Assembly (NCBI GenBank): GCA_021805825.1
Contig: JAJZEC010000013.1
Span: 1 to 59,616 of the forward strand
Length of the DNA stretch: 59,616 nt
Source: Pseudomonadota bacterium
GTDB taxonomy: Bacteria; Pseudomonadota; Gammaproteobacteria; Burkholderiales; Burkholderiaceae_C
Direction: 5' to 3'
The notes under the pieces are model-generated. The model saw only the letters and a list, made by a program, of their open reading frames with translations, ran no database searches and was not told the DNA's origin. Shown here piece after piece: positions 39,688-48,491 of this stretch (the first letter of the stretch is position 1; each line of letters starts with the position of its first letter). Position numbers and translations under genes: made by a program.

Positions 39688-40590
39688 ATGATGCTGCGCC
39701 TGTTTCGCAACACCCTGTTCCTGCTGGCCCTGCTGGCAGCCGCACGCGTCGACGCCGCTCCGCTGCTGGTGGTGGCCGCCGAAAGCACCTACGGAACCAT
39801 CGCGCGGCAGATCGGTGGTGAACATGTGCGGGTGGTGTCGCTGATCCGCAACCCCGACGTCGACCCCCACTCCTTCGAGGCCTCGCCGCAGGCGGCGCGC
39901 CTGGTCGCCTCGGCGCGGCTGGTGCTGCGCAACGGCCTGGGCTACGACACCTGGATGCAGCGGCTGCTGCAGGCCAACCCGGTTCCGGCGCGCGAGGTTC
40001 TGGTGGCCGCCGACCTGCTGCCACGCGAACGTCTGGCCAATGGCAATCCCCATGTGTTCTACGACCCCCGCGTCGGGCTGGCGATGGCCGTGGCCATCAC
40101 CTCCTGGCTGTGCCGGGCCGATCCCGCGCATGCCGCCCAGTTCCGCGCCGCCGAACAACACCTTCGGACGCAGATCGGACAGGTGGAACAACGCATCCGG
40201 CAACTTGCGCGCCTGCACCCCGCGCTGCCCGTCACCGCCACCGAGCCGGTCTGGGGCTACATGGTGCGCGCGCTGGGCTGGACGGATCGCAACAGCGGAC
40301 TGCAGACCCACGTCATGAACGGCACCGAGCCTTCGCCGCGCGAGGTCGCCTCCTTCGACACCGACCTGCGCCAGCGGCGGGTGGCGCTGCTCATCCACAA
40401 CCGCCAGGTACGCACGCCGCTGTCCGACAGCCTGCTGCAACTGGCCCGGCGCTGCGGCGTGGCGACCGTGGGGATCGATGAATTCACCCCACCGTCGAAG
40501 GACTACGCGCAGTGGTTGCTCGACAGCCTGCTGCGCACGCAGCGGGCGCTGGCTGCGCCCGCTGCGACCGGTGCACGATGCCATGACTGA
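39688..40590 (+). CDS. znuA: zinc/manganese-type ABC transporter substrate-binding protein
   Basis: A roughly 300-residue cluster A-I metal-binding protein. The signal peptide ends near [10 protein letters not shown]. Metal-ligand candidates include His61 ([14 protein letters not shown]), His122 ([13 protein letters not shown]) and the late [13 protein letters not shown] Asp/Glu region. There is no His-rich loop of the kind seen in many ZnuA proteins. The start among adjacent ATGs (39652, 39688, 39691) is uncertain. It overlaps the ATPase gene by 8 nt. Zn or Mn cannot be told apart from sequence. Confidence 0.83.
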   Translation: MMLRLFRNTLFLLALLAAARVDAAPLLVVAAESTYGTIARQIGGEHVRVVSLIRNPDVDPHSFEASPQAARLVASARLVLRNGLGYDTWMQRLLQANPVPAREVLVAADLLPRERLANGNPHVFYDPRVGLAMAVAITSWLCRADPAHAAQFRAAEQHLRTQIGQVEQRIRQLARLHPALPVTATEPVWGYMVRALGWTDRNSGLQTHVMNGTEPSPREVASFDTDLRQRRVALLIHNRQVRTPLSDSLLQLARRCGVATVGIDEFTPPSKDYAQWLLDSLLRTQRALAAPAATGARCHD

Positions 40591-41464
40591 AGCACAGCCG
40601 GCCGCGCACGCGCAAGCGGCGGTGCTGGCACGCGCGCTGCGCATCGCGCGGGGTTCGGGGACGATCGTCGAAGGGCTGGATCTGCGCATCGAGCGCGCGC
40701 AGATCGTCGGTCTGTTCGGCAGCAACGGCGCCGGCAAGACCACCCTGCTGCAGACGATCGCGGGTCTGCTGCCCGTCGGCGGCGGGGAACTGCGGGTCTG
40801 CGGCGGCAGCCCGCTGCAGGCACGTCAGCGCGTGGGCTACGTGGCCCAGGTCGCACCCGAAGGCGCAAGTGCACGCCTGCGCGTCCTCGACTTCGTCTCC
40901 TGTGCCTGGCGCGCCGAGCGCTGGGGCGCGGCGCTCGGCACGGCCAGCAGGCGCCAGCGCCGCGAAGCCGCGCTGCGGGCGCTGCGCGCGGCCGATGCCG
41001 CGCACCTGGCCGGTCGAGGCATGGACACCCTGTCGGGCGGCGAACGCCAGCGTGTGTGCATCGCCCAGGCCCTGGTCAACCCGGTGCAGTTGCTGCTGCT
41101 CGACGAACCCCTGGCCAACCTCGATCCGCGCGCGCAGCTCGGGGTGCTCGAACTGGTACGGCGGCTGCGCGGGCAGCAGGGCCTGGCCGTGGTGCTCAGC
41201 GCCCACGACATCAATCCGCTGCTGCCGGTGATGGATCGGGTGCTCTACCTGGCCGGAGGCCGCGGGCGCCTGGGCGAGGTCGACGAGGTCATCGACGACC
41301 AGGCGCTCAGCGCGCTGTACGGCGTGCCGATGGCGGTGGCGCGGCACGCGGGCTATCGCTTCATCCACCCGGCCACCGGCTTCATGCCCGAGCAGGCCGC
41401 GCATTGCGCGCACGACGACCACGCCGCGCACGCCGGCGCCCACCACCACGCGGACGCCCCATGA
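40583..41464 (+). CDS. znuC: zinc/manganese-type ABC transporter ATP-binding protein with His-rich tail
   Basis: A 293-residue ABC ATPase with Walker A GSNGAGKT, signature LSGGERQRV, Walker B LLLLDEP and the switch His in LSAHD. The C terminus ends in a His/Asp-rich tail (HCAHDDHAAHAGAHHHADA) not needed for ATP hydrolysis and suited to binding Zn2+. It overlaps znuA by 8 nt and znuB by ATGA, so the three form one operon. Confidence 0.88.
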   Translation: MTEAQPAAHAQAAVLARALRIARGSGTIVEGLDLRIERAQIVGLFGSNGAGKTTLLQTIAGLLPVGGGELRVCGGSPLQARQRVGYVAQVAPEGASARLRVLDFVSCAWRAERWGAALGTASRRQRREAALRALRAADAAHLAGRGMDTLSGGERQRVCIAQALVNPVQLLLLDEPLANLDPRAQLGVLELVRRLRGQQGLAVVLSAHDINPLLPVMDRVLYLAGGRGRLGEVDEVIDDQALSALYGVPMAVARHAGYRFIHPATGFMPEQAAHCAHDDHAAHAGAHHHADAP

Positions 41465-42270
41465 TCCTCGGGCTCGAATTCGCCTTCATGCGGCAGGCCT
41501 TCGTCGCCGCCGGCAGCATCGGCGTGGCCGCGGCCGCGGTCGGCTACTTCGTCACCCTGCGACGCCAGACCTTCGCCGCCCACGCGCTGTCGCACATGGG
41601 CTTCGCCGGCGCCGCCGGGGCGATCGTGCTCGGGCTCAGCGCCTACCTCGGATTGTTCGTGTTCAGCCTGTGTGCCGGCATCGCGCTCGCGCTGGCCGGC
41701 CGCAGGCTGCGCCAGCGCGACGTGGGCATCGGCATGGTGCTCATGTTCGCGCTGGGGCTCGGAGTGCTGTTCCTCAGCATCTACACCTCCAACGCGCAGT
41801 CGGCGATGAGCATCCTCTTCGGCAGCATCGTGGGCATCACCGCGGCCCAGGCCCGCCTGTCGCTGCTGGTGGCCGCGCTGGTGCTGGTGGCGCTGGGAGC
41901 CATCTACCGCCCGCTGTGCCTGGCCAGCCTCAACCCCGACATGGCGCGCACGCGGGGCATCTCGGTGGCCCGCCTCGACGTGCTGTTCGCCCTGCTGCTG
42001 GCGGCCACCGTCGCGGTCGCCGTCCCGGTGATCGGGGCGCTGCTGATCTTCGCCTTCCTGGTCGGGCCGGCAGCGGCCGCGCAGGCCTTCACCCGCCAAC
42101 TCGGCGCCGGCGTGCTGCTGGCCATGCTGCTCGGCCTGAGTGTGGCCTGGGCGGGACTGGCGGCCTCCTACACCATCGGCTGGCCTGCCAGCACCTGGAT
42201 CGCCTCGCTGAGCTTCGCGCTGTTCCTGCTGGCGCAGGGCTGGCGGGCGCTGCGCGACTCCCGGGCCTGA
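41461..42270 (+). CDS. znuB: zinc/manganese-type ABC transporter permease
   Basis: A 269-residue inner-membrane permease of the ABC-3 family with about eight helices. Family segments include RRQTFAAHALSHMGFAGAAGA near the N terminus and the late VPVIGALLIFAFLVGPAAAAQAFT. It completes the znuACB set. A GCACGC/GCGTGC hairpin follows in the 167-nt spacer before the malate synthase gene. Confidence 0.9.
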   Translation: MILGLEFAFMRQAFVAAGSIGVAAAAVGYFVTLRRQTFAAHALSHMGFAGAAGAIVLGLSAYLGLFVFSLCAGIALALAGRRLRQRDVGIGMVLMFALGLGVLFLSIYTSNAQSAMSILFGSIVGITAAQARLSLLVAALVLVALGAIYRPLCLASLNPDMARTRGISVARLDVLFALLLAATVAVAVPVIGALLIFAFLVGPAAAAQAFTRQLGAGVLLAMLLGLSVAWAGLAASYTIGWPASTWIASLSFALFLLAQGWRALRDSRA

Positions 42271-42378
42271 AGCGCGCAGCTGCCGCGCGGCACGCCGCAC
42301 GCTTTTTGCGTGCGCCCGGCACGCTCCTGGGCGAAAATGGAGAATTGCGTGCCGAGACTACCCCCACGCCGGCGCCGC

Positions 42379-42403
42379 TTCGGGCATGATCTGCCCGAAT
42401 TTT
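42379..42403 (+). promoter_or_regulatory. inverted repeat with T-run before malate synthase
   Basis: Perfect 8-bp arms TTCGGGCA (42379-42386) and TGCCCGAA (42392-42399) around a 5-nt loop, followed by TTTT, 34 nt before the aceB ATG. It could be a weak intrinsic terminator for znuB transcripts, an attenuator, or an operator for a glyoxylate-shunt regulator. The sequence does not decide between these. Confidence 0.5.
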
Positions 42404-42437
42404 CTTCGGAAACCTGCCAAAAATACTGGAGATTCAC

Positions 42438-44024
42438 ATGCAGCACCCTCAACTGCCGGCGGGCGTGACCCTCAACGCAGCGCACAACCCCGAATTCGAT
42501 TCCATCCTCAGCACCGCCGCGCTGGAGTTCGTCGCCAAGCTGCACCGCCGCTTCGAGGCCCGCCGCCAGCAACTGCTGGCCGCGCGCGCCGAGCGCGTGC
42601 AGCGCCTGGATGCCGGCGAGCGCCCCGACTTCCTGCCCGAGACCCGTGCCGTCCGCGAAGGCGACTGGAAGATCGCCCCGCTGCCGGCGGCGCTGCAGCG
42701 CCGCCGCGTGGAAATCACCGGCCCGGTCGACCGCAAGATGATCATCAACGCGTTCAACTCCGGAGCGGACAGCTACATGGCCGACTTCGAGGACGCGAAC
42801 ACCCCGAACTGGGACAACCAGGTGCGCGGGCAGATCAACCTGTACGAAGCCATCCGCCGCAGCATCACGCTGCAGCAGGGCGGCAAGACCTACACCCTGA
42901 ACGACCAGGTCGCGGTGCTGCAGGTGCGCCCGCGCGGCTGGCACCTGGACGAAAAGCACATGCTGGTCGACGGCCGCCGCGTCAGCGGCGGCCTGTTCGA
43001 CTTCGGCCTGTTCCTGTTCCACAACGCCCGCGAGCAACTGGCGCGCGGCGCCGGGCCGTACTTCTACCTGCCGAAGATGGAAAGCCATCTCGAGGCGCGG
43101 CTGTGGAACGATGTGTTCGTGTACGCCCAGGACGAACTGGGCATCCCGCGCGGCAGCATCAAGGCCACGGTGCTGGTGGAGACCATCGTCGCCGCCTTCG
43201 AGATGGATGAGATCCTGCACGAACTGCGGGAGCACAGCGCCGGGCTGAACGCCGGCCGCTGGGACTACATTTTCAGCGCCATCAAGAAGTTCAAGAGCGA
43301 CCGCGACTTCTGCCTCGCCGACCGCGCGCTGATCACCATGACCGCGCCGTTCATGCGGGCCTACGCGCTGCTGCTGCTCAAGACCTGCCACCGGCGCGCG
43401 GCGCCGGCCATCGGCGGCATGAGCGCGCTGATCCCGATCAAGAACGACCCCGAGAAGAACGCCAAGGCGATGGAAGGCATCCGTGCCGACAAGCGGCGCG
43501 ACGCCACCGACGGCTACGACGGCGGCTGGATCGCCCACCCCGGGCTGGTCGAGGCGGCGATGCAGGAGTTCGTCAACGTGCTCGGCGATGCTCCGAACCA
43601 GATCGGCAAGACGCGCGACGACGTGCAGGTGGCGGCGTCCGACCTGCTCGACTTCCGCCCCGAGGCGCCGATCACCGAGGCCGGGCTGCGCAACAACGTC
43701 AATGTCGGCATCCACTACCTGGGCGCCTGGCTGGCCGGCAGCGGCGCGGTGCCCATCCACAACCTGATGGAGGACGCCGCCACCGCGGAAATCTCCCGCA
43801 GCCAGGTGTGGCAATGGATCCACAGCCCGAAGGGCGTGCTCGACGATGGCCGCAAGGTCAGCGCCGACATGGTGCGCGCCCTCATCCCCGAGGAACTGGC
43901 CAAGGTCAAGGCCACCGGTGCCGAGGGCGAGTTCGACAAGGCCGCGGAGATCTTCGAGCGCATGGCCACGGCAGCCCGCTTCACCGAGTTCCTGACCCTG
44001 CCGCTGTACGAGGAACTGGGCTGA
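42438..44024 (+). CDS. aceB: malate synthase A
   Basis: A 528-residue glyoxylate-shunt enzyme joining glyoxylate and acetyl-CoA to malate; the length is that of the isoform A family (about 530). Conserved blocks are DFEDANTPNW, YLPKMESHLEARLWNDVF, VLVETIVAAFEMDEIL, GRWDYIFSAIKKF and HNLMEDAATAEISRSQVWQW. GGAG lies 7 nt before the ATG. Isocitrate lyase is not adjacent. An inverted repeat precedes it. Confidence 0.97.
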   Translation: MQHPQLPAGVTLNAAHNPEFDSILSTAALEFVAKLHRRFEARRQQLLAARAERVQRLDAGERPDFLPETRAVREGDWKIAPLPAALQRRRVEITGPVDRKMIINAFNSGADSYMADFEDANTPNWDNQVRGQINLYEAIRRSITLQQGGKTYTLNDQVAVLQVRPRGWHLDEKHMLVDGRRVSGGLFDFGLFLFHNAREQLARGAGPYFYLPKMESHLEARLWNDVFVYAQDELGIPRGSIKATVLVETIVAAFEMDEILHELREHSAGLNAGRWDYIFSAIKKFKSDRDFCLADRALITMTAPFMRAYALLLLKTCHRRAAPAIGGMSALIPIKNDPEKNAKAMEGIRADKRRDATDGYDGGWIAHPGLVEAAMQEFVNVLGDAPNQIGKTRDDVQVAASDLLDFRPEAPITEAGLRNNVNVGIHYLGAWLAGSGAVPIHNLMEDAATAEISRSQVWQWIHSPKGVLDDGRKVSADMVRALIPEELAKVKATGAEGEFDKAAEIFERMATAARFTEFLTLPLYEELG

Positions 44025-44078
44025 ACCCAGGCGCCGCGGGCGCGGCAACGCATCCGCGGCGCCTGGCGCGCCGAGGTC

Positions 44079-45008
44079 TCAGGCGCGCAGCAGGTGCTCG
44101 GCGAATCGACCCTGCTCATCCTTCCAGCAGGCGGCCACCTGCCAGCCCGCGCGCCGAGCGAGCTCTCCGAGGCCCTCGACCGTGTATTTGTAGGAATTCT
44201 CGGTATGGATGGTCTCCCCGGCCTGGAATTCCAGTCGGTGGCCGTCCACCTGTACCGATTGCGCGCGCAGGCTGCGCAGGTGCATTTCCATGCGCCCTTC
44301 GCGGTCGTTCCAGATGGCCTCGTGGGCGAAGGACTGCAGATCGAAATCGGCGCCGAATTCCCGGTTGATGCGCGCCAGCAGGTTGCGGTTGAAGGCAGCG
44401 GTCACGCCGCGCGCGTCGTCGTAGGCGGGGATCAGGACGGCCGGATCCTTGCGCAGATCGACGCCGATGACCGCCTGCGTGCCGATCGCGCGCCAGCGCC
44501 GCAGCAGCGCCAAGGCCTGCGTCGGGTCGAAGTTGCCCAGGGTCGATCCGGGAAAGAACAACACCGGCCGGCCCCCCGGCGCCAGATCGGCGGGCAGCGA
44601 CCACGAAGCCGTGAAGTCGGCGCGCAGCGGGTGTACCGCGAGCCGCGGGAAGCGGCCACGCACCAGGCCTTCGGCCGCCTGCAAGGCGCTGGGCGAGATC
44701 TCTATGGGCACGAATCCGGCCGGCTCCTCGAGGTGCTGCAGCAGCATGCAGGCCTTTTCACCCGAGCCGCAGCCCGGCTCGATCAGCAGCGCGCCCGGGC
44801 CGATGCACCGGGCCATCTCGGGCGCGTGGCGCTGCAGGATCTCGGTCTCGGCACGCGTGAGGTAGTACTCGGGGAGCGCACAGATGCTTTCGAACAACGC
44901 CGAGCCCGTGGCGTCGTAGAGGTACGCGCTGGGCAGGCGCTTGGGACTTGCGCGCAGCCCGTCGAGGACGGCGCTGCGCAGTGGGTCGGCGGCGACAGGA
45001 AGGTTCAT
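44079..45008 (-). CDS. egtD: L-histidine N(alpha)-methyltransferase
   Basis: A 309-residue S-adenosylmethionine enzyme that trimethylates histidine to hercynine, the first step of ergothioneine synthesis. Recognised segments: YLYDATGSALFESICALPEYYLTRAE, the SAM loop IEPGCGSGEKA, FFPGSTLGNFDP and the C-terminal ETIHTENSYKYT. The ATG overlaps the stop of egtB (ATGA), so the two are coupled. Confidence 0.93.
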   Translation of the reverse strand: MNLPVAADPLRSAVLDGLRASPKRLPSAYLYDATGSALFESICALPEYYLTRAETEILQRHAPEMARCIGPGALLIEPGCGSGEKACMLLQHLEEPAGFVPIEISPSALQAAEGLVRGRFPRLAVHPLRADFTASWSLPADLAPGGRPVLFFPGSTLGNFDPTQALALLRRWRAIGTQAVIGVDLRKDPAVLIPAYDDARGVTAAFNRNLLARINREFGADFDLQSFAHEAIWNDREGRMEMHLRSLRAQSVQVDGHRLEFQAGETIHTENSYKYTVEGLGELARRAGWQVAACWKDEQGRFAEHLLRA

Positions 45009-46285
45009 CCGGCATCCTTTGCAAGGCGCAGTCCCATGAACTGCCAGCGTTGGTGGGGATAGAAGAAATTGCGATACGTGGGCCGCAGGTGGCCGCGCGG
45101 CGTGACGCAGGATCCGCCGCGCAGCACCATCTGCCCCGACATGAACTTGCCGTTGTATTCACCAACGGCGCCTGCGGCCGGGCGGAAACCTGGATAAGGC
45201 AGGAAGGCGCTCGCGCACCATTCCCACACATCGCCGAAGAACTGCGTGGCGCCGTCGGCGGGGGCCGGGCGGAACAGTCCACGCTCCAGCAGGTTGCCAT
45301 CGACCACCTGCTCGCGCGCGCAGGCTTCCCATTCCGCCTCGGTCGGCAGGCGGCACCCGGCCCAGCGCGCGAAGGCGTCGGCCTCGAAATAGCTGATGTG
45401 GCATACCGGTGCCGCGGGGTCGAGCGCGCACTCGCCGCCCAGGGTGAACTGGCTTTGCGCATCCTCGCTCCAGTACAAGGGAGCGCGCCACTGTTCGCGC
45501 TGCGCGGTGGCCCAGCCGTCGGACAACCAGAGCAGGGGCTCCCGGTAGCCGCCGTCGCGCACGAATTCGGCGAACTCGGCGTTGCACACCGCGCGATCCG
45601 CGAGGGCGTAGGGCTGCAGCCACACCGGGTGGCGTGGCTCCTCCAGGTCGAAGTGGAAGCCCTCGCCATGATGGCCCAGCGTGTCGCGCCCCCCGGGACG
45701 ATGCAGCCAGCCCGACGCAGCGGCCGTGCGACGCGGCGGTTGCGGCAGGTCACGCCACGCCGGCTTGAGGGGATTGAGGGAGAACAGGTGCAGGACGTCG
45801 GTCAGCATCAGTTCCTGATGCTGCTGCTCGTGGTGGATTCCCAGTTCGACGAGAGGGTGCGGCTCCGGAGGCCTGGCCTCGAACAGGCGCTGCAGCGCCT
45901 GTTCGACATGCGCGCGGTAGTCGAGCACGGTGCGCAACGCAGGACGCGTGAGCATGCCGCGCGCCGCGCGTAGATAGCGCGGACCGGCGCCGACATAGTA
46001 GGAATTGAACAACTCGGCGAAAGCCGGGTGGAACACCCGGTAGCCGGACAGTTCCGGTTGCAGCACGAAGGTCTCGAAAAACCAGGTCGTGTGCGCCAGG
46101 TGCCATTTCAGCGGGCTCGCGTCGGGCATGCTCTGCGCGACCAGATCCTCGGGCTCGAGGCCCGCGCACAGATCCACGCTGAGCGCCCGCACGGCCATCA
46201 GGCGAGCGATCTGGCTGCTCGGATCGATCGCGGCAGGCTGCGCAGCCTCCGGCCGCGGGCGCTGCCCCCGGTTTTCCTCAGTCAA
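45005..46285 (-). CDS. egtB: ergothioneine biosynthesis protein EgtB (hercynine sulfoxide synthase)
   Basis: A 426-residue non-haem iron enzyme joining hercynine to a cysteine donor. The DinB-like N-terminal domain has the iron histidines: KWHLAHTTWFFE (His62/His65) and HHEQQHQE (His152, His156). The C-terminal formylglycine-enzyme-like domain carries CRLPTEAEWEACARE, DVWEWCASAF and VLRGGSCVTPRGHLRPTYRNFF. A TTG start at 46285 is supported by AGGAG spaced 6 nt upstream; the next ATG would lose 29 residues. No egtA or egtC is present, so cysteine or gamma-glutamylcysteine use is open. Confidence 0.92.
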   Translation of the reverse strand: MTEENRGQRPRPEAAQPAAIDPSSQIARLMAVRALSVDLCAGLEPEDLVAQSMPDASPLKWHLAHTTWFFETFVLQPELSGYRVFHPAFAELFNSYYVGAGPRYLRAARGMLTRPALRTVLDYRAHVEQALQRLFEARPPEPHPLVELGIHHEQQHQELMLTDVLHLFSLNPLKPAWRDLPQPPRRTAAASGWLHRPGGRDTLGHHGEGFHFDLEEPRHPVWLQPYALADRAVCNAEFAEFVRDGGYREPLLWLSDGWATAQREQWRAPLYWSEDAQSQFTLGGECALDPAAPVCHISYFEADAFARWAGCRLPTEAEWEACAREQVVDGNLLERGLFRPAPADGATQFFGDVWEWCASAFLPYPGFRPAAGAVGEYNGKFMSGQMVLRGGSCVTPRGHLRPTYRNFFYPHQRWQFMGLRLAKDAG

Positions 46286-46361
46286 GGCCTACTCCTGCGT
46301 GACAGGCTGCTGCTCGCGCGGTCGCCCTCGTGCCTGCGCCCACACTGGCGCGAAGGCGTCT

Positions 46362-46568
46362 CTAGGTATCCCCATCGTCCCGATAGCTTCGCCACAGATC
46401 CAGCGCGCCGCGCATCGTCAACACCTGGCGCTCGAAGCGCGGGCATGCCGCGCAGATCATGAAGTGCAGGCGTATGGCCACCCGCTCCGGCCAGCCCAAA
46501 GCGCGATCCTCGCGGGCAAGGATCAGGGCCGAGATGTCCCGGCACGAGCGCAAGGATATGCGTTTCAT
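46362..46568 (-). CDS. small zinc-finger anti-sigma factor (zf-HC2 type)
   Basis: A 68-residue protein with a ZAS-like pattern: Cys in RSCRDIS, then HFMICAACPRF (H-x3-C-x2-C). It lacks a transmembrane segment, so is probably a soluble zinc-dependent anti-sigma factor sensing thiol or metal stress. The ATG overlaps the stop of the sigma gene (ATGA), the usual sigma/anti-sigma coupling. Its stop is 76 nt before egtB. Confidence 0.8.
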   Translation of the reverse strand: MKRISLRSCRDISALILAREDRALGWPERVAIRLHFMICAACPRFERQVLTMRGALDLWRSYRDDGDT

Positions 46569-47134
46569 GATGTCTCGGCACCGAACCAATGCACTTGCAG
46601 GCACTGCCGCAAGCGCAACCGTGCGCGCGACAGCATCTGCCATAGATTGGTCGACGTGATGCGCAATTCCTGACAGATCGCGTCGCTGTCGAGTTCCAGC
46701 CACTCACGCATCAGGAACACCCGGCCCAGTTGTCCAGGCAGCGCCTCCATGCAGGCCTCGAGCACCTCGAAGAACTGCACACGCTGCAGCGACTCGACCG
46801 GTGTGTTCCAGTCCTCGGGCATTTCCCGGAAGTGTCCATCCGGGGCATAGACGCGCGTCTCGATGGTGTCGTCTTCGTCGCCCGGCGCTTCGTACAGGCA
46901 TTCGCGCTGGCGCAGTCGCAGCTGATCCAGCACCTTGTGCTTGAGGATGCCGACGACCCAGGTCTGCAGCTTCGAGCGCTGCCCGAAGCGCCCGGCGCTC
47001 TCGAGCGCGGCAAGCATGGTTTCGGAGACCGCATCCTCAGCCCACGCCGCGTTGCGCAACTGAAGTTGCGCCAGCCGCAGCAGGGTGGGTCGCATCGCGT
47101 GCAGCTGCTCGCTCAAGTCTTCCGGATCGGCCAT
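46565..47134 (-). CDS. ECF-family RNA polymerase sigma factor
   Basis: A 189-residue sigma factor. Region 2 is AEDAVSETMLAALESAGRF ... LQTWVVGILKHKVLDQLR; region 4 is LPGQLGRVFLMREWLELDSDAICQELRITSTNLWQMLSRARLRLRQCL. The ATG at 47134 is 8 nt from AGGAA. It is coupled to the anti-sigma gene and flanked by a DUF2282 gene and egtBD, which are likely members of its regulon (inference). Confidence 0.92.
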   Translation of the reverse strand: MADPEDLSEQLHAMRPTLLRLAQLQLRNAAWAEDAVSETMLAALESAGRFGQRSKLQTWVVGILKHKVLDQLRLRQRECLYEAPGDEDDTIETRVYAPDGHFREMPEDWNTPVESLQRVQFFEVLEACMEALPGQLGRVFLMREWLELDSDAICQELRITSTNLWQMLSRARLRLRQCLQVHWFGAETS

Positions 47135-47296
47135 GGCTACGGTTCCTGCTCGAACAATGGTCGGGAGCGCACCACTTACGTGCGCTTTGGCAGATACACG
47201 ACGCATTCTTGCACAGCAGGCCGATGCCCCCGAAAGCGTGGCGCGCGGGGCCGGCGCAGGCCGGGCCCGGCGCCTGCCGGCTCCGGGCCGCTCCGA

Positions 47297-47623
47297 TCAG
47301 GACATGCGCTTGGCCATTGCGGCCTCGAAGGCCTTGGTCTTCGTCGGGCTGGCGAGAACCGCCTTGGCCTGCATCATGTCCAGGCCGCCGAGCTTGGCGC
47401 AGGTTCCCGCCGGCTCCACCGCAAAGTCCCCGGGGTTGTAGCTCATCGTGCTCTGGCCCTTGCAGGAATGCAGGCCCGAAAGCCCGGCGCAATCGTTGTG
47501 CCCGGCGGTGGCGACGCCGAAGCACTTGCCCAGCGTGTCGGCATGCGCCGGCAGCGCCGCGGCCACGCCGCCCAGCGCAAGAAGGGAAGCGGCCGCGGTG
47601 TTCAGGAAGTGACGCTTGTTCAT
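47297..47623 (-). CDS. DUF2282 secreted Cys peptide (BufA1/bufferin-like)
   Basis: A 108-residue precursor with a long N-terminal signal (LNTAAASLLALGGVAAALPAHA) and a Cys-rich core with four Cys: LGKCFGVATAGHNDCAGLSGLHSCKGQS ... PAGTCAKLGG. This matches the DUF2282 family. Members next to DUF692/DUF2063 genes have been described as bufferins that bind copper and are modified on Cys. Here no DUF692 or DUF2063 gene is adjacent. GAGGAG is well spaced before the ATG. A strong GC hairpin (about 47249-47280) lies between it and the sigma gene. Confidence 0.85.
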   Translation of the reverse strand: MNKRHFLNTAAASLLALGGVAAALPAHADTLGKCFGVATAGHNDCAGLSGLHSCKGQSTMSYNPGDFAVEPAGTCAKLGGLDMMQAKAVLASPTKTKAFEAAMAKRMS

Positions 47624-47981
47624 CTCTATGCTCCTCGTGGTGCAGTGGGAAGGTGCCTTCGGAGCGTCGATGCCCACATCACGGCACGGGCTGCGCCGCG
47701 CGCGTTGACCCGCCGCACCTCGAACCTGGCGTGCGATCGGATCCTGTTGGTGGCATGTACGACTCCGAAGGTTTGGAAGGCATGGGGCGTTCCTCGGCCC
47801 CATGCTCCTTGAGTCGGAGTCGACGCCCATTCCTGACAGCGCCGCTGTCCACCGAGCGAAGACGATGCGACTCGTGAGCGTCTTGTGCCGGAAATGAGCG
47901 AACTGCATGCGACGGATGAGCGAAGTCGGCGCGACTGCATCAGGCGCCGGATACCGTTCGTCGAAGCTGCGCAGGAACGCG
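47624..47981. other. spacer upstream of the DUF2282 gene, with nested inverted repeats
   Basis: This 358-nt gap separates the DUF2282 gene from the toxin gene. No credible gene is seen. It contains a nested structure: outer arms GACTCCGA (47761-47768) and TCGGAGTC (47814-47821), and inside them CATGGGGC (47781-47788) and GCCCCATG (47797-47804), both perfect. As an RNA on the minus strand it would form a leader stem-loop about 140 nt before the DUF2282 start, if transcription starts upstream of it. I see no clear ECF promoter. Confidence 0.55.
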
Positions 47982-48491
47982 CTACTCTCCGAGCTCCGCC
48001 AGCACGGCCGCGATCACAGACCGCCCGAGGTAGTAGCCGGAGCGCTCCAGGCGCTCCAGCAGCGGACGCGCGGCGGCGATCAGACCCTCGGCTCTGGCCA
48101 GCCCGATCACCGCAGCGGTACCAACCAGGTCGATGCGACAGCGCCGCGCTTCCAGCCGGCCTGCGCGATCATCCATCACCAGCAGGACCACGTCGCCCAT
48201 ATCGCGCCAGTGGCAGGCTGTCTGGATACTGCTGGCCTCACCGGGATCGACGCCCGCATTCAGCGGCGTCCATGCGCTCTGCGGAACCTCGACGACGTCG
48301 ATCCAGCCTTCGGCCAAGGTACCCGCGAGCATGGCGGTATCCTGGAAGATCGCGGCTTCGGGCAGGATTTCATCCCGCACCGTTGTCGTGATGCATACGT
48401 CCCCGAACAGGCCGCGCAGCAGAGCCAGGGAGTCAACCCGGGCCAACGCGATCAGCGGGCCGGCATCGGCGATGACGACGCGACGACTCAC
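47982..48491 (-). CDS. DUF3368/PIN-like toxin
   Basis: A 169-residue PIN-domain-like protein: VVIADAGPLIALARVD (first acidic strand, typical DUF3368), VRDEILPEA, and VLLVMDDRAGRLEARRCRI with the later Asp pair. Such proteins are probable ribonuclease toxins. The GTG start at 48491 overlaps the antitoxin stop (GTGA), which decides it over a GTG at 48512. It ends beside the DUF2282 spacer. Confidence 0.83.
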   Translation of the reverse strand: MSRRVVIADAGPLIALARVDSLALLRGLFGDVCITTTVRDEILPEAAIFQDTAMLAGTLAEGWIDVVEVPQSAWTPLNAGVDPGEASSIQTACHWRDMGDVVLLVMDDRAGRLEARRCRIDLVGTAAVIGLARAEGLIAAARPLLERLERSGYYLGRSVIAAVLAELGE

